Positions 8,448-20,899 of a stretch of DNA of 64,000 bases are shown here, in pieces. Made by a program: the position numbers and the translations under genes. Below the pieces are notes generated by a model. The model was not told where the DNA came from. It was given only the letters and a program-made list of their open reading frames with translations, and made no database searches. The stretch lies in contig NZ_AKJA01000132.1 in NCBI RefSeq assembly GCF_000282575.1, positions 1 through 64,000 on the forward strand. Direction: 5' to 3'. The stretch is from Herbaspirillum sp. YR522 (GTDB lineage: Bacteria > Pseudomonadota > Gammaproteobacteria > Burkholderiales > Burkholderiaceae_D). Numbering within the stretch: the stretch's first letter is position 1; each line of letters starts with the position of its first letter.

Positions 8448-9254
8448 TTAGCGCAAGCCCAGCACGTCCTGCATGTCGTACAGCCCGGTCGGTTTGTCGG
8501 CCAGGAAGCGTGCCGCGCGCAGGCTGCCCATCGCATAGGCGACGCGGCTGGACGACTTGTGCGAAATCTCGACCCGCTCGCCGATGCCGGCAAACAGCAC
8601 CGTGTGGTCGCCGATGATGTCGCCGCCGCGCACCGTGGCAAAGCCGATCGACGATGGATCGCGCTCGCCGGTGACGCCTTCTCGGGCGTAGACGGCAACG
8701 TCGTCGAGCTTCTTGCCCAGCGAGTCGGCAATGACTTCACCCATCTTCAGTGCGGTGCCCGAGGGCGCGTCGACCTTGAAGCGGTGGTGCGCCTCGATGA
8801 TCTCGATGTCGTAGCCGTGGGCGAAGTTCTTGGCCGCCATTTCCAGCAGCTTCAGGGTGACGTTGACGCCCACGCTCATGTTGGGGGCGGCCATGATGGC
8901 GACCTTGTGCGCAGCACCGGCGATCAGTTCGCGCCCGACCGGCTCGAAGCCGGTGGTGCCGATGACGACCTTGACGCCATGCGCGGCGCAATACTCGACA
9001 TGCTTGAGCGTGCCTTCGGGACGGGTGAAGTCGATCAGGACGTCGGCCCCGGCCAGGCCGGTGGCCAGTTCGGAGGTGATCGTCACGCCCGTGGCGCGGC
9101 CCAGGAACAGGCCGGCATCGGTGCCCAGCGCCGGCGACTGCGCCACGTCGAGGGCGCCCGACAGGGTAAGATCGTCGGCATTGACGATGGCTTCGATCAG
9201 CATGCGGCCCATGCGCCCGGAGGCGCCGGCTACCGCGATTTTCAGGACGGCCAT
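8448..9254 (-). CDS. dapB: 4-hydroxy-tetrahydrodipicolinate reductase
   Basis: 268-residue cytoplasmic enzyme of the diaminopimelate/lysine pathway; it reduces hydroxy-tetrahydrodipicolinate with NAD(P)H. The N-terminal nucleotide-binding loop ([10 protein letters not shown], residues 8-17) and the catalytic block [18 protein letters not shown], with the His-His pair and Lys, are intact. The length is typical. The gene is 31 bases downstream of bamE and followed by a strong terminator, so bamE-dapB are probably one transcript. Confidence 0.97.
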   Translation of the reverse strand: MAVLKIAVAGASGRMGRMLIEAIVNADDLTLSGALDVAQSPALGTDAGLFLGRATGVTITSELATGLAGADVLIDFTRPEGTLKHVEYCAAHGVKVVIGTTGFEPVGRELIAGAAHKVAIMAAPNMSVGVNVTLKLLEMAAKNFAHGYDIEIIEAHHRFKVDAPSGTALKMGEVIADSLGKKLDDVAVYAREGVTGERDPSSIGFATVRGGDIIGDHTVLFAGIGERVEISHKSSSRVAYAMGSLRAARFLADKPTGLYDMQDVLGLR

Positions 9255-9285
9255 GGGATATCGGGTCAGTGAGGTTGCTGGATGG

Positions 9286-9846
9286 TCAAGGCTTGGCGGA
9301 AGTGGGCGCCTGCGGCGACGCCGGCTTGGTATCGGAGTCGACCAGCTTGGCCTTGGAGCCGGTCTTGGCGTTGGTGATCAGGGTCAGGTATTCGCTTTCG
9401 GTGGGCAGGTTCTCGCCGCCCTCGATGTGCTCGACCAGGTCATCCTTGAAGAATACCGAGACCCGGCTGGCCATGATTTCGCCGTTGCCTTTGGCCAGGC
9501 GGAAATCGTAGTCCCAGCGATTGGCGTGGAACATGTCGTTCAACAGCGGCGTGCCCAGCACGAAGCGCACCTGGTCGCGGGTCAGGCCCGGACGCAGCTG
9601 GGCGACCATTTCCTTGGAGACGAAATTGCCCTGCTGGATGTCGATGCGATAAGGCCGCAAAAAGCCGAACAGGCTGCCGCTCTTGCCCGATACCTTCACG
9701 CCGGAAGTGTCTGCCGCGGCGCTCGTGTCGGGGGTCTTGGTCGAGGAACAGCCGGACATGGCCAGCGTCAGCGCCGCCGCCAGGATGGCAAGGCGGCCGG
9801 TCGCCACGGAGTGGCTTCGGGACTTCATTCGGGGCAGCATACGCAT
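9286..9846 (-). CDS. bamE: Outer membrane assembly lipoprotein BamE (SmpA/OmlA)
   Basis: Lipoprotein of the BAM complex that inserts beta-barrel proteins in the outer membrane. After a hydrophobic signal stretch comes a lipobox-like AMSGC, then the SmpA/OmlA domain: [40 protein letters not shown] and the RWDYDF strand. The frame extends to a TTG at 9861; three ATGs (9846, 9840, 9828) are possible and none has a good ribosome site. 9846 is given, and 9828 would give the most usual signal peptide. The C-terminal tail after the domain is longer than in E. coli. It is divergent from fur. Confidence 0.93.
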   Translation of the reverse strand: MRMLPRMKSRSHSVATGRLAILAAALTLAMSGCSSTKTPDTSAAADTSGVKVSGKSGSLFGFLRPYRIDIQQGNFVSKEMVAQLRPGLTRDQVRFVLGTPLLNDMFHANRWDYDFRLAKGNGEIMASRVSVFFKDDLVEHIEGGENLPTESEYLTLITNAKTGSKAKLVDSDTKPASPQAPTSAKP

Positions 9847-9925
9847 AAAGAAAGATATCAACCGGGTTGAACCATGGACCTAAAGCGCTATATGATAAGC
9901 CAGATAACCTCCAATTTACTCAACC

Positions 9926-10351
9926 ATGCCCAATAATCCCTCCGAACTCAAGGCCAGCGGCCTGAAGGCTACCCTGCCGCGCCTGAAGATCCTTGAGATC
10001 TTCCAGAACACCAGCGTGCGCCACCTCAGCGCCGAGGATGTCTACAAGCAATTGTTGTCGGACAACCTCGACGTCGGCCTGGCGACCGTGTATCGGGTAT
10101 TGACGCAGTTCGAGCAGGCAGGCCTGCTGCAGCGCAATCACTTCGAGACCGGCAAGGCCGTGTTCGAGCTCAACGAGGGTTCGCACCATGACCACCTGGT
10201 ATGCCTGGATTGCGGCAAGGTGGAAGAATTCTTCGATGCCGAAATCGAGAAGCGCCAGCTCAAGATTGCCCAGGAGCACGGTTTCGAGATCGCCGACCAC
10301 GCCCTGGCGCTGTATGGCCACTGCAAGAACTGCCGTCGGCCGAAGAAGTAA
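9926..10351 (+). CDS. fur: Ferric uptake regulator Fur
   Basis: 141-residue iron-responsive repressor. The winged helix occupies about residues 1-85 ([43 protein letters not shown]) and the dimer domain carries the metal ligands ([18 protein letters not shown], with CxxC, and a C-terminal HCKNC with a second CxxC). This matches classical Fur rather than Zur or PerR. It is divergent from bamE, the common arrangement in beta- and gammaproteobacteria. The intergenic stretch has an AT-rich TATGATAA...GATAA patch that could be a degenerate Fur box. Confidence 0.96.
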   Translation: MPNNPSELKASGLKATLPRLKILEIFQNTSVRHLSAEDVYKQLLSDNLDVGLATVYRVLTQFEQAGLLQRNHFETGKAVFELNEGSHHDHLVCLDCGKVEEFFDAEIEKRQLKIAQEHGFEIADHALALYGHCKNCRRPKK

Positions 10352-10381
10352 AAAGCGGTCAAGAGCCGGCCTGCGGGGCCG

Positions 10382-10424
10382 AAAAACCGAAAGCCACGTG
10401 GTTTCACGTGGCTTTCGGTTTTTT
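10382..10424. terminator. Bidirectional terminator between fur and hrcA
   Basis: A perfect 19-base stem (AAAAACCGAAAGCCACGTG and its complement) around a GTTT loop. A-runs on the left and T-runs on the right let it work in both directions. It lies between the convergent fur and hrcA stops and should end both transcripts. Confidence 0.93.
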
Positions 10425-10446
10425 ACGGCCGAACAAACGCGCCTGT

Positions 10447-11472
10447 CTAGTGCTGGCTCAGCGCGCTCGACAACAGCTTGGCGGTGATGTCGACGATCGG
10501 GATCACCCGTTCATAGGCCATGCGGGTGGGGCCGATCACGCCCAGCGTGCCGACGATGCGGCCGTTGACCTCGTAGGGGGCGGTGACGATGCTCATGTCG
10601 TCCATCGGCACCAGCTGCGATTCGCCCCCGATGAATATCTGCACGCCCGTGGCTTTGCTGGACACGTCGAGCAATTGCAGCAGGCCAGTCTTCTTCTCGA
10701 ACATGTCGAACAGCTGGCGCAGCGAATTCATGTTGGACGACAGGTCGGTGACCGACAGCAGGTTGCGCTCGCCGGAAATGACCACGTTGTTGTCGGCATC
10801 TTCGCTCATGGCGTCGCTGCCGGCCTCCACGGCGGCCTGCATCAGCATGGTCATGTCGTCGCGCAACTGGCGCAGCTCGCCCTGCAGGCGCAGTCGAACC
10901 TGCTCGAACGACTGGCCCGCATAATGCTGGTTGATGTAGTTGGCGGCCTGGGTCAGCTGGCTCGGGGTGTAGTCGACTTCGGTCAGCAACATGCGGTTCT
11001 GCACGTCGCCGCCCTGGTCGACGATCACCAGCAGGATGCGTTTTTCGGACAGCCGCAGGAATTCGATCTGCTGGAACACCGCTTCGCGCCTGGGCGTCAT
11101 GACGACCCCGGCAAACTGCGATAGCGACGACAGCACCTGGGCGGCGTTGGTGATGATCTTCTGCGGCGAGGTGTTTTGCAACCGGTTCTGCATGCGGCCT
11201 TCGAGGGCGCTCTCGTCGATCGCCTCCACCGTCAGCAAGGTATCGACGAACATGCGGTAGCCGCGCGGCGTGGGCACCCGGCCGGCCGAGGTGTGCGGGC
11301 TGGCGACAAAGCCCATCTCTTCCAGGTCGGCCATGATGTTGCGGATCGTGGCCGGCGACAGTTCCAGCCCCGACAGCTTGGACAGCGCGCGCGAACCCAC
11401 AGGCTGGCCGTCGGCGATATACCGTTCGACCAGGGCCTTCAAGAGAGTACGTGCGCGGTTGTCGAGTTGCAT
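10447..11472 (-). CDS. hrcA: Heat-inducible transcription repressor HrcA
   Basis: 341-residue repressor that binds CIRCE operators and is assisted by GroEL. The start at 11472 ([11 protein letters not shown]) is chosen over one 30 bases upstream because family members begin there. The N-terminal winged helix is clear ([51 protein letters not shown]), and the C-terminal domain ends with [18 protein letters not shown]. No CIRCE repeat is visible before hrcA, grpE or dnaK here, so its targets (probably groESL) lie elsewhere. Confidence 0.95.
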   Translation of the reverse strand: MQLDNRARTLLKALVERYIADGQPVGSRALSKLSGLELSPATIRNIMADLEEMGFVASPHTSAGRVPTPRGYRMFVDTLLTVEAIDESALEGRMQNRLQNTSPQKIITNAAQVLSSLSQFAGVVMTPRREAVFQQIEFLRLSEKRILLVIVDQGGDVQNRMLLTEVDYTPSQLTQAANYINQHYAGQSFEQVRLRLQGELRQLRDDMTMLMQAAVEAGSDAMSEDADNNVVISGERNLLSVTDLSSNMNSLRQLFDMFEKKTGLLQLLDVSSKATGVQIFIGGESQLVPMDDMSIVTAPYEVNGRIVGTLGVIGPTRMAYERVIPIVDITAKLLSSALSQH

Positions 11473-11547
11473 GCTTACTATTCTAACGACTAATCGATGC
11501 AAAAGCGGTGCTTGGCTTGACCTCGTGGCAAATAAGCCGCTGGACGG

Positions 11548-12270
11548 TCAATCCAGCTGTTGCAGCCAGTGTTGCAGCTCATGCAGGTCGCGGCAGATGG
11601 CGTCCGGTGCAAAGCCGGGTTCCAGCTGGCGCTCGAAGCGGTTCATCCATACCGCGCGCAACCCGGCCTGCTGGGCGCCGCGCACGTCCAGTGCGAGGTC
11701 GTCGCCGACATAGACGGTGTGGGCGGGGGCGATGCCCAGCGCATCGCAGGCGGCGTGGAAGATGGCGGGGTCGGGTTTGGCGCGGCCGAAGGTGTGGGCC
11801 GCGATCGAGACCTTGAAATGACCGGCCAGGCCGATGTGATCGAGGTTGGCGAAGCCATTGGACACCGAGCCCAGGGTCAGTGTCTGGCCCAGTCGCCGCA
11901 AGCCAGGCTCGACGTCGTCGAACAGGTCGACGGTGCTGCGCGCTTCGGAGAACAGCGCCATGGCGTGTTCGACCAGTCCCGGGTCTTCGCCGTGTTCGAG
12001 AAATACCTCGGTCAGCGCGGCATGACGCAGCTTCCACAGGTCGATGCGGTACACCGGGTCGCTTTCGAGCAGCGCCATGCGGCGCTCGCGCAGGCTGGCG
12101 ATGGTGTGGGTGCGGGTGATGCGTGGCGCATTCTGGCGCAACCAGTCGAACAACAGGGTCTCGGCGCGCACCAGCACCGGCTGGATCGCCCATAGCGTGT
12201 CGTCGAGGTCGAACAGGACCGCCTTGACGGCCGGTGCGCGAGCGGAGCTTGCAATTTCATTCATTGGCAT
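11548..12270 (-). CDS. HAD-superfamily hydrolase
   Basis: 240-residue HAD phosphatase of the C1-cap (REG-2/YjjG-like) group. Motif I is LFDLDDTLW (nucleophile Asp), motif II GSVSNGF, motif III the lysine in [10 protein letters not shown] and motif [16 protein letters not shown], all intact. The substrate is unknown; such enzymes dephosphorylate small phosphometabolites. A second in-frame ATG six bases downstream is equally possible. It is divergent from the NAD kinase gene and faces the same way as hrcA. Confidence 0.85.
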   Translation of the reverse strand: MPMNEIASSARAPAVKAVLFDLDDTLWAIQPVLVRAETLLFDWLRQNAPRITRTHTIASLRERRMALLESDPVYRIDLWKLRHAALTEVFLEHGEDPGLVEHAMALFSEARSTVDLFDDVEPGLRRLGQTLTLGSVSNGFANLDHIGLAGHFKVSIAAHTFGRAKPDPAIFHAACDALGIAPAHTVYVGDDLALDVRGAQQAGLRAVWMNRFERQLEPGFAPDAICRDLHELQHWLQQLD

Positions 12271-12448
12271 TCATTTTCATGATCAACAGGCGCCGGCCCG
12301 GTCGGGGCGGACGTCCGGGGCGGGCTCGACAGCCGGGTCCGCGCAGGCAGGCCGTCACCGGCGTTTTGGGTGGGCGCATCGCGCCGGTATGCGCGAAATG
12401 CGTTGCGCCAGGTTCTGGGCAACATCAAATTATGTTCTAATCCGCAGC

Positions 12449-13366
12449 ATGTGGCCCATCAAATTACCCATCCAGGCAGCGGTACCCAAGACGATCGCCA
12501 TCGTCGGCAAGTTTCAGGCGGTCGGCATTACCGAACTGCTGTCCGAGATTGCCGTCTTCCTCGAGTCGCACGGTCACACCGTGGTGTTCGAGGCCGAGAC
12601 CGCCCACAACGTCGCGCTGGACGGGTACGACGCCATGACGCCGGAACAGATAGGGCAGCACGCCGACCTGGCCATCGTGGTCGGTGGCGACGGCACCATG
12701 CTGGGCATTGCACGCCAACTGGCGCCTTACAACGTGCCGCTGATCGGGATCAACCAGGGCCGCCTGGGTTTCATCACCGATATTTCCCAGGACCGCATGA
12801 TACCGTCCCTGGGCGATATGCTCGAAGGCAAGGTCGAGGCCGAGTCGCGTTCGCTGCTGGAGGCGCGGGTGTTTCGCGAAGGCGTCGAGATCTTCCATGC
12901 GCTGGCCTTGAACGATGTGGTGGTGGCGCGCGGCGCCACCTCGGGCATGGTCGAGCTGCTGGTCGAGGTCGACGGCCGCTTCATGTACAACCAGCGTTCC
13001 GACGGCCTGATCGTGGCCACCCCGACCGGCTCGACCGCCTATGCCCTGTCGGCCGGCGGCCCGATCCTGCACCCCAGCCTGCACGGCATCGTACTGGTGC
13101 CGATCTCGCCGCATGCGCTGTCGAATCGGCCCATTACCATTTCGGATTCTTGCGAAATCGTCATCCAGGTGGTGGCGGGGCGCGAGGTCAGTGCCAACTT
13201 CGACATGCAGTCGCTGACCAGCGTGCTGCACGGCGACCGGATCGTGATTCGCCGCTCTGCCCACAAGATCACCTTCCTGCACCCGCAGGGCTGGAGTTAT
13301 TTCGACACGCTGCGCCAGAAGTTGCACTGGAACGAATATCCGTCGCTGGAAGGGCGGCTACAATAG
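12449..13366 (+). CDS. nadK: NAD kinase
   Basis: 305-residue ATP-NAD kinase that makes NADP from NAD. The start at 12449 (MWPIKLPIQ) is chosen because the core begins soon after (KTIAIVGKF); the much longer open frame upstream crosses the divergent HAD gene. The signature [13 protein letters not shown], the second conserved block LNDVVVARG and the glycine-rich [20 protein letters not shown] are present. It precedes recN by 61 bases, a common pairing in Burkholderiales. Confidence 0.96.
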   Translation: MWPIKLPIQAAVPKTIAIVGKFQAVGITELLSEIAVFLESHGHTVVFEAETAHNVALDGYDAMTPEQIGQHADLAIVVGGDGTMLGIARQLAPYNVPLIGINQGRLGFITDISQDRMIPSLGDMLEGKVEAESRSLLEARVFREGVEIFHALALNDVVVARGATSGMVELLVEVDGRFMYNQRSDGLIVATPTGSTAYALSAGGPILHPSLHGIVLVPISPHALSNRPITISDSCEIVIQVVAGREVSANFDMQSLTSVLHGDRIVIRRSAHKITFLHPQGWSYFDTLRQKLHWNEYPSLEGRLQ

Positions 13367-13427
13367 GCGCCAACTGATGCGGCAGCGAGCTGCCCGCCCA
13401 TCGCGCCATCCACCTGTCCAGGACATC

Positions 13428-15074
13428 ATGCTGCGTACCCTCACGATTCGCGACTTTGTCATTGTCGACGCCATCGAGCTCGAATTCGCACGCGGGTTTT
13501 CCGTCTTCACCGGCGAGACCGGCGCCGGCAAATCCATCCTGATCGATGCCCTGGCCCTGGCCCTGGGCGGTCGCGGCGACGCCAGCGTCGTGCGCGAGGG
13601 CGCCGCGCGGGCCGACATCAGCGCCGCCTTCACCCCGACGCCCGAAGTGCAGGCCTGGCTGGAGGCCAACGAATACCACGACGAGGACGGCGGCGTGCTG
13701 CTGCGGCGGGTGATCGATAACGCCGGGCGCTCCAAGGCCTACGTCAACGGCAGCGCCGCCACCGCCACCCAGTTGCGCGAACTGGGCGAAATGCTGGTCG
13801 ACATCCACGGCCAGCATGCGCACCAGTCATTGATGAAACCCGATGCCCAGCGGCACCTGCTCGATAGCCAGGCCGGGCTGCTGGAGCTGGTGCGCGAGGT
13901 TGCCGGCGCCCATCGCCACTGGCGCGCCCTGGCCCGCCAGCGCGAACAGTTCGAGCAGGACCAGCGCAATGTGCTGCTGGAGCGCGAGCGGCTGCAATGG
14001 CAGGTAAGCGAACTGGACAAGCTGGCCGTGAAGCCTGGCGAGTGGGACGAGATCAGCGCCGAGCACACCCGCCTGTCGCATGCCGCCGCGCTCATCGGCG
14101 GCGCCCAGGAGGCCTTGCTGGCGATCTCCGAATCGGACGCGCCGATGCTGTCGCAGTTGTCGTCGATCACCCAGAAGCTGGGCAAGCTGGCCGATGTCGA
14201 TGTTGCCTTGAAGCCGGTGCTCGACGTGCTGGAGCCGGCGCGCATCCAGATGCAGGAGGCGGTCTACGCCCTCAACGACTACCTGGGGCGGGTCGAGCTC
14301 GATCCGGCCCGGCTGCAGGAGGTCGAGTCGCGCCTGGAAGCCATTCATTCCACCGCCCGCAAGTTCCACGTGCAGCCGGACGACTTGCCGCAGGAACACG
14401 CCAGCCTGTCGGAGCAACTCAGGCAACTGGCCGACGCCAGCGACCTCGACGCGCTGCGCGCGCAGGAAGACAAGCTGAAGTCGGCCTACCTGGCCCTCGC
14501 CGGCAAGCTGTCCCGGGCGCGCGCGGCCGCCGCCGAGGCGCTGGGCGCGGCCGTCACGGCGGCCATGCAGGACCTGTCGATGTCGGGCGGTCGCTTCGCC
14601 ATCGCCCTGCACGGCGGCGAGCCCGCCGCCCATGGCCTGGAGCAGGTCGAATTCCAGGTTGCCGGACATGCCGGCGTGGCGTTGCGCGCGCTGGCCAAGG
14701 TCGCCTCCGGCGGCGAACTGGCCCGTATCTCGCTGGCCATCTCGGTGATCGCATCGCACGCCACAGGCACGCCGACGCTCATCTTCGATGAGGTCGACAG
14801 TGGTATCGGCGGCGGCGTGGCCGAAGTGGTGGGGCGCCTGCTGCGCCGCCTAGGGCAGGAGCACCAGGTGTTGTGCGTGACGCACCTGCCGCAGGTGGCC
14901 AGCCAGGCCAACCAGCACTTCCAGGTCAGCAAGCGCAGCCAGGGTGAACGTACGCTGTCGACCATCGACGCGCTCGACGCCAAGTCGCGCGTCGAGGAAA
15001 TCGCCCGCATGCTGGGCGGACTCGAGATCACTGCCACCACCCGCAAGCATGCGCGCGAATTGCTGGCGTCCTGA
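13428..15074 (+). CDS. recN: DNA repair protein RecN
   Basis: 548-residue SMC-like ATPase acting in double-strand-break repair. The N-terminal Walker A is GETGAGKS (about residues 28-35). A coiled-coil central region follows (about 150-370), and the C-terminal head carries the signature [15 protein letters not shown] and Walker [14 protein letters not shown], then VTHLPQVAS. The length is standard. The start is set by family alignment ([14 protein letters not shown]) rather than the longer open frame. Hemolysin-type or SOS operators were not identified upstream. Confidence 0.96.
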   Translation: MLRTLTIRDFVIVDAIELEFARGFSVFTGETGAGKSILIDALALALGGRGDASVVREGAARADISAAFTPTPEVQAWLEANEYHDEDGGVLLRRVIDNAGRSKAYVNGSAATATQLRELGEMLVDIHGQHAHQSLMKPDAQRHLLDSQAGLLELVREVAGAHRHWRALARQREQFEQDQRNVLLERERLQWQVSELDKLAVKPGEWDEISAEHTRLSHAAALIGGAQEALLAISESDAPMLSQLSSITQKLGKLADVDVALKPVLDVLEPARIQMQEAVYALNDYLGRVELDPARLQEVESRLEAIHSTARKFHVQPDDLPQEHASLSEQLRQLADASDLDALRAQEDKLKSAYLALAGKLSRARAAAAEALGAAVTAAMQDLSMSGGRFAIALHGGEPAAHGLEQVEFQVAGHAGVALRALAKVASGGELARISLAISVIASHATGTPTLIFDEVDSGIGGGVAEVVGRLLRRLGQEHQVLCVTHLPQVASQANQHFQVSKRSQGERTLSTIDALDAKSRVEEIARMLGGLEITATTRKHARELLAS

Positions 15075-15099
15075 GCGTTCCTCCTTCTATCCCGATTCG

Positions 15100-16137
15100 A
15101 TGTCATTCAAACCAGAGCCCCCGCTTCCCACCGACCGTAGCACCGCCGTCGTGCTGGTCAACCTCGGCACGCCCGACGCCGCCGAAACCACGGCGGTGCG
15201 GCGCTACCTGAAGCAGTTCCTGTCCGATCCACGGGTGGTGGAGATCCCGCGCGCGGTATGGTGGTTCATCCTCAACGGCGTGATCCTGCCGTTTCGCTCC
15301 TCGCGCTCGGCTGCCAAGTACCGCACCATCTGGACCGAGCAGGGGTCGCCGTTGATGGTGCACACCCGGCAACAGGCTGCCGGACTGGGCCGGTTGCTGG
15401 CCGGTCGCGGCCACCAGGTGCGCGTCGAGCACGCCATGCGCTACGGCAATCCCGCTCTGCCGGACGTGCTGCAGCGGCTCAAGGCAGAGGGTTGCCAGCG
15501 TATCCTGGTGCTGCCTGCCTATCCCCAATATTCGGGTACCACCACCGCCTCGATCTTCGACGCCGTGTTCACCCATTATCGGCAGGTACGCAATATCCCG
15601 GCGTTGCGCCTGGTGCGTGACTATCATCTGCATCCGGCCTACATCGATGCCTTGCGGCAGTCGGTGCAGGCCTACTGGGCCGAGCACGGCTGCGGCGAGC
15701 GCCTGGTGATGAGCTTTCATGGCGTGCCTCGCCGTACCCATGAACTGGGCGACCCGTATTACGACGAATGCCTGCACACAGCCAGCTTGCTGGCGCAGGC
15801 ACTGGGACTGGAGGCGGATCGATACCTGGTGACGTTCCAGTCGCGCTTCGGGCGCGCCGAATGGCTGCAGCCCTATACCGCGCCGACCGTGGCGCAATTG
15901 GGACGTGACGGGATAGGACGCATCGATGTGGTCTGTCCCGGTTTTACCAGCGATTGCCTGGAGACCCTGGAAGAAATCGCCATGGAGGTCCGGGACGAGT
16001 TCCTGCATGCCGGTGGCGCACAATTCCATTACATCGCTTGCCTCAACGAATCGCCGCCCTGGCTGGCGGCGTTGGCCGACATCGCCGAGCAGGAACTGGC
16101 CGGATGGCCGACGCGCCAGGCGGGGCTGCTAGAATAA
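15100..16137 (+). CDS. hemH: Ferrochelatase
   Basis: 345-residue enzyme that inserts Fe(II) into protoporphyrin IX in the last step of heme synthesis. Family landmarks are [12 protein letters not shown] near the N-terminus, the catalytic-histidine block [25 protein letters not shown] and LNESPPWL near the C-terminus. The start at 15100 is 25 bases after the recN stop; the open frame continues back into recN but that part is not ferrochelatase-like. Position beside the heat-shock genes is typical for Oxalobacteraceae and related groups. Confidence 0.96.
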   Translation: MSFKPEPPLPTDRSTAVVLVNLGTPDAAETTAVRRYLKQFLSDPRVVEIPRAVWWFILNGVILPFRSSRSAAKYRTIWTEQGSPLMVHTRQQAAGLGRLLAGRGHQVRVEHAMRYGNPALPDVLQRLKAEGCQRILVLPAYPQYSGTTTASIFDAVFTHYRQVRNIPALRLVRDYHLHPAYIDALRQSVQAYWAEHGCGERLVMSFHGVPRRTHELGDPYYDECLHTASLLAQALGLEADRYLVTFQSRFGRAEWLQPYTAPTVAQLGRDGIGRIDVVCPGFTSDCLETLEEIAMEVRDEFLHAGGAQFHYIACLNESPPWLAALADIAEQELAGWPTRQAGLLE

Positions 16138-16201
16138 CTGGCTCGAGCGGGAGAGCGGCGGCAGGGCAAGCCGGCGTGGGGGCTGGCGGTGCAGGCGGTT
16201 G

Positions 16202-16306
16202 CTACAGGGCAAACTCCCCGACCAGCTGGGAATAGCTGATCCACGCCGTCGCCAGCAGGCTGTAGGCCGCGACCAGGATGGTCACTGCGATCAGAGGCAA
16301 TTTCAT
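16202..16306 (-). CDS. Small single-span membrane protein, 34 residues
   Basis: A 34-codon frame on the minus strand with a strong ribosome site (GGGGGA five bases before ATG). The product begins MKLPLIAV and has one continuous hydrophobic helix over most of its first 22 residues, ending in a short polar tail (SYSQLVGEFAL). It lies in the otherwise empty stretch between hemH and grpE, antisense to both. Nothing is known of its function; the call rests on the ribosome site, the clean membrane segment and the lack of any competing gene. Confidence 0.5.
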   Translation of the reverse strand: MKLPLIAVTILVAAYSLLATAWISYSQLVGEFAL

Positions 16307-16455
16307 GGTGTCCCCCATTTGGATGTCGGCGCTGTCCGCGCATGGCGCCCCACCATGTTAGGCCACGCCGGCATCGACTTGAAGCCGGGGCGCGACATGT
16401 TTGTAACCCCTCGTAACAATTCTCTTGTTGAAATGACAGGAAAAGGCAAAAAGGC

Positions 16456-16482
16456 CTTGAAATGCGGGCAAGCCCCCCTTAT
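16456..16482 (+). promoter_or_regulatory. Sigma-32 (heat-shock) promoter upstream of grpE
   Basis: CTTGAA at 16456-16461 and CCCCTTAT at 16475-16482, separated by 13 bases, closely match the sigma-32 consensus (CTTGAA, CCCCATNT). Transcription would start about 100 bases before the grpE ATG. Confidence 0.75.
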
Positions 16483-16588
16483 CTAGGGCGGCATCCGGGT
16501 TCGGTCCTGTCATCCCTGTTGTGCCTTGGCGACGGGACGCCTGGCAAGACTTCACGTAACGCTTTGATTTGTTGGAGGTAATTCAGGA

Positions 16589-17158
16589 ATGCAAGACAAC
16601 GATAAACAGCAAGCCCAGAACGAGCAGGCGTCGGTGCAGGCCGAACAGGTGAACAGCGGTGAAGGCGAGGCCCAGGTGGAGCCGGTCGCTGCCGCCGAGC
16701 CGACACTGGAAGACAAGCTGGCCGCCGCTGAAGCGCGTGCCGCCGAGATGCAGGATGCTTTCCTGCGGGCGCGTGCCGAGGGCGAAAACATTCGCCGCCG
16801 CGCCCAGGACGATATCGCCAAGGCCCACAAATTTGCCATCGAAGGGTTTGCCGAATCGCTGCTGGCGGTCAAGGACAGTCTTGAAATGGCCCTGAAGCTG
16901 GACAATCCCAGCCTTGAATCGCTCAAGGAAGGGGTCGAGATGACCTTGAAGCAACTGTCTTCGGCGTTCGAAAAAAACAAGTTGCAAGAGGTCAACCCAC
17001 AAGCCGGTGAAAAACTCGACCCGATGAAGCACCAGGCCATCTCGGCCGTGCCGGCCGAGCAGGACGCCAATACCGTGGTCACCGTGTTGCAGAAGGGCTA
17101 CGTTATTTCCGAGCGTTTGCTGCGCCCGGCACTGGTGACGGTGGCACAGGGAAAGTAA
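16589..17158 (+). CDS. grpE: Nucleotide exchange factor GrpE
   Basis: 189-residue co-chaperone that releases ADP from DnaK. After an acidic, glutamine-rich leader of about 45 residues comes a long helix ([19 protein letters not shown]) and the conserved [20 protein letters not shown] block, then the C-terminal beta domain ending [18 protein letters not shown] strong GGAGG site precedes the ATG, and a heat-shock promoter lies upstream. The next gene is dnaK, 138 bases away. Confidence 0.96.
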   Translation: MQDNDKQQAQNEQASVQAEQVNSGEGEAQVEPVAAAEPTLEDKLAAAEARAAEMQDAFLRARAEGENIRRRAQDDIAKAHKFAIEGFAESLLAVKDSLEMALKLDNPSLESLKEGVEMTLKQLSSAFEKNKLQEVNPQAGEKLDPMKHQAISAVPAEQDANTVVTVLQKGYVISERLLRPALVTVAQGK

Positions 17159-17213
17159 TTCAGGCGGCGGACGCCAAAAGGCATAAAAATTGCTTTTTGG
17201 GCTGGCTCCGGCG

Positions 17214-17241
17214 CTTGAAACTCTGACTGTCCTCCACATAT
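17214..17241 (+). promoter_or_regulatory. Candidate sigma-32 promoter upstream of dnaK
   Basis: CTTGAA at 17214-17219 followed after 14 bases by CCACATAT at 17234-17241, a fair match to the heat-shock -10 (CCCCATNT). It would give dnaK its own start 55 bases before the ATG, in addition to read-through from grpE. Confidence 0.5.
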
Positions 17242-17296
17242 TAAAACCATTCAAAACTACTATGGCCCGGCATCCAGGGCCGATCGAGGAAAAATC

Positions 17297-19243
<1,947 letters not shown>

Positions 19244-19276
19244 TCCCAGCCTGACGCCAACGACGGACGGCATGTG

Positions 19277-19333
19277 CCCGGGTGCCAGACCGGCTGTGAC
19301 AAGCAGCCGGTTTGGCAACCCGGGCCGATTTTT
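19277..19333 (+). terminator. Terminator after dnaK
   Basis: A long hairpin of about 20 pairs, CCCGGGTGCC...ACCGGCTG with CAGCCGGT...GGCAACCCGGG, interrupted by one bulge, with a seven-base loop, followed by TTTTT. It lies 34 bases after dnaK and should reduce read-through into dnaJ. Confidence 0.85.
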
Positions 19334-19451
19334 GAAGTGCGTATTATCCAGTGCACGCATAAGCACCGGCGGCCACGCCAGGTTCAGCGACCAACGCTGC
19401 ACTTGGCTTTTTCCGTATGTTGGTTTCGGCCTTTAGAGACGAGTTGCAAAT

Positions 19452-20582
19452 ATGGCAAAACGCGATTTTTACGAGATTCTCGGACTGGCCAAGAACGCCA
19501 CCGACGAAGAGATCAAGAAGACTTATCGCAAGCTTGCGATGAAGTATCATCCTGACCGCAATCCTGACAGCAAGGGCGCTGAAGAGAAGTTCAAGGAGGT
19601 CAAGGAAGCCTACGAGATGCTGTCCGATCCCGAGAAGCGCCAAGCCTACGATCGCTACGGCCATGCCGGCGTCGATCCCAACATGGGCGGCGGCGCGGGC
19701 GCCGGCGCCGGTGGTTTCGCCGATGCCTTCGGCGACATCTTCGGTGACATCTTCGGTGGCGGCGGCGGTGGTCGTGGCCGCAGCGCGGGACCCCAGGTCT
19801 ATCGCGGCGCCGACCTGCGCTACAACCTCGAGATCACGCTGGAACAGGCCGCCCACGGTTTCGATACCACCATCCGGGTACCGTCCTGGGACGAATGCGG
19901 CACCTGCCACGGCAATGGCGCCAAGCCGGGCACCACGCCCACCACCTGCGGCACCTGCGGCGGTCACGGCCAGGTGCGCATGCAGCAGGGCTTTTTCAGC
20001 ATCCAGCAGACCTGCCCCAAGTGCCACGGCAGCGGCAAGGTGATTCCCGAACCCTGCCCGACCTGCGCCGGTGCCGGACGGATCAAGCGCAACAAGACCC
20101 TGGAAGTCAATATTCCCGCCGGGATCGACGACGGCATGCGTATCCGCTCGGGTGGCAACGGCGAGCCCGGTGTCAACGGTGGCCCGTCGGGCGACCTGTA
20201 TGTCGAGATCCACATCAAGCAGCACGATGTGTTCCACCGCGAGGGTGACGACCTGAGCTGCGAAATGCCGATTTCGTTCGCCAAGGCAGCGCTGGGCGGC
20301 GAGATCGAAGCGCCCACGCTCAATGGCAAGGCGGCCTTCTCCATTCCCGAGGGGACCCAATCGGGCAAGACCTTCCGCCTGCGCGGCAAGGGCGTCAAGA
20401 ACGTGCACTCCAAGGTGCCGGGCGACCTGTTCTGCCGCGTGGTGGTCGAGACCCCGGTGAAGTTGACCGAACGCCAGAAGGACCTGATGCGCGAGTTCGA
20501 GCAGTTGACCACCGAAGGCGGCGCCAAGCATAGCCCGCAAACCAAGACCTGGAAGGACAAGGTCAAGGAATTCTTCGAGTAA
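19452..20582 (+). CDS. dnaJ: Molecular chaperone DnaJ (Hsp40)
   Basis: 376-residue co-chaperone that delivers substrates to DnaK and stimulates its ATPase. The J domain (1-70) contains the HPD motif ([12 protein letters not shown]); a Gly/Phe-rich linker (about 76-115) follows; then four zinc-binding repeats [24 protein letters not shown] and CPTCAGAG; then the C-terminal substrate domains. All key residues are intact. It sits 208 bases after dnaK with a terminator between, so it may be partly independent. Confidence 0.99.
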   Translation: MAKRDFYEILGLAKNATDEEIKKTYRKLAMKYHPDRNPDSKGAEEKFKEVKEAYEMLSDPEKRQAYDRYGHAGVDPNMGGGAGAGAGGFADAFGDIFGDIFGGGGGGRGRSAGPQVYRGADLRYNLEITLEQAAHGFDTTIRVPSWDECGTCHGNGAKPGTTPTTCGTCGGHGQVRMQQGFFSIQQTCPKCHGSGKVIPEPCPTCAGAGRIKRNKTLEVNIPAGIDDGMRIRSGGNGEPGVNGGPSGDLYVEIHIKQHDVFHREGDDLSCEMPISFAKAALGGEIEAPTLNGKAAFSIPEGTQSGKTFRLRGKGVKNVHSKVPGDLFCRVVVETPVKLTERQKDLMREFEQLTTEGGAKHSPQTKTWKDKVKEFFE

Positions 20583-20899
20583 CGGGCTTCGTGCCGGATA
20601 CCGGCCGGCCATGCGCCGGCCGCTTCCTTGCCGCGTATCTTCTATACAATGCAATCGCGGTGATATCGCCATCGTCCACGGTGCCCATGTGCCGTGGCAA
20701 CCGGAAGACCAGGAGCCACACGCCTGAAAAGCAGCGTCGCGCAGGGGCCGGCATATCGGCGCGACATCGGCAACACGGACATCGCAACGATGCCGGCCGC
20801 AAGCTGCTTGTCTTTCGCTCATCCATCCAGCGCGCTATCGCGCCGCCTGCCCACGCAGACGGCGCATCGATGCGCGCGACCAACCAGATCTTGCCGCCC
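20583..20899. other. Intergenic region between dnaJ and carbonic anhydrase
   Basis: 317 bases. Near the left end, CGGCCGGC and GCCGGCCG (20602-20622) can form an eight-base stem that may act as a weak dnaJ terminator; it has no T-run. A TATACAAT box at 20643 could be a -10 for the next gene. The carbonic anhydrase frame is open across most of this stretch, but that part does not resemble the family and is left out of the gene. Confidence 0.4.
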
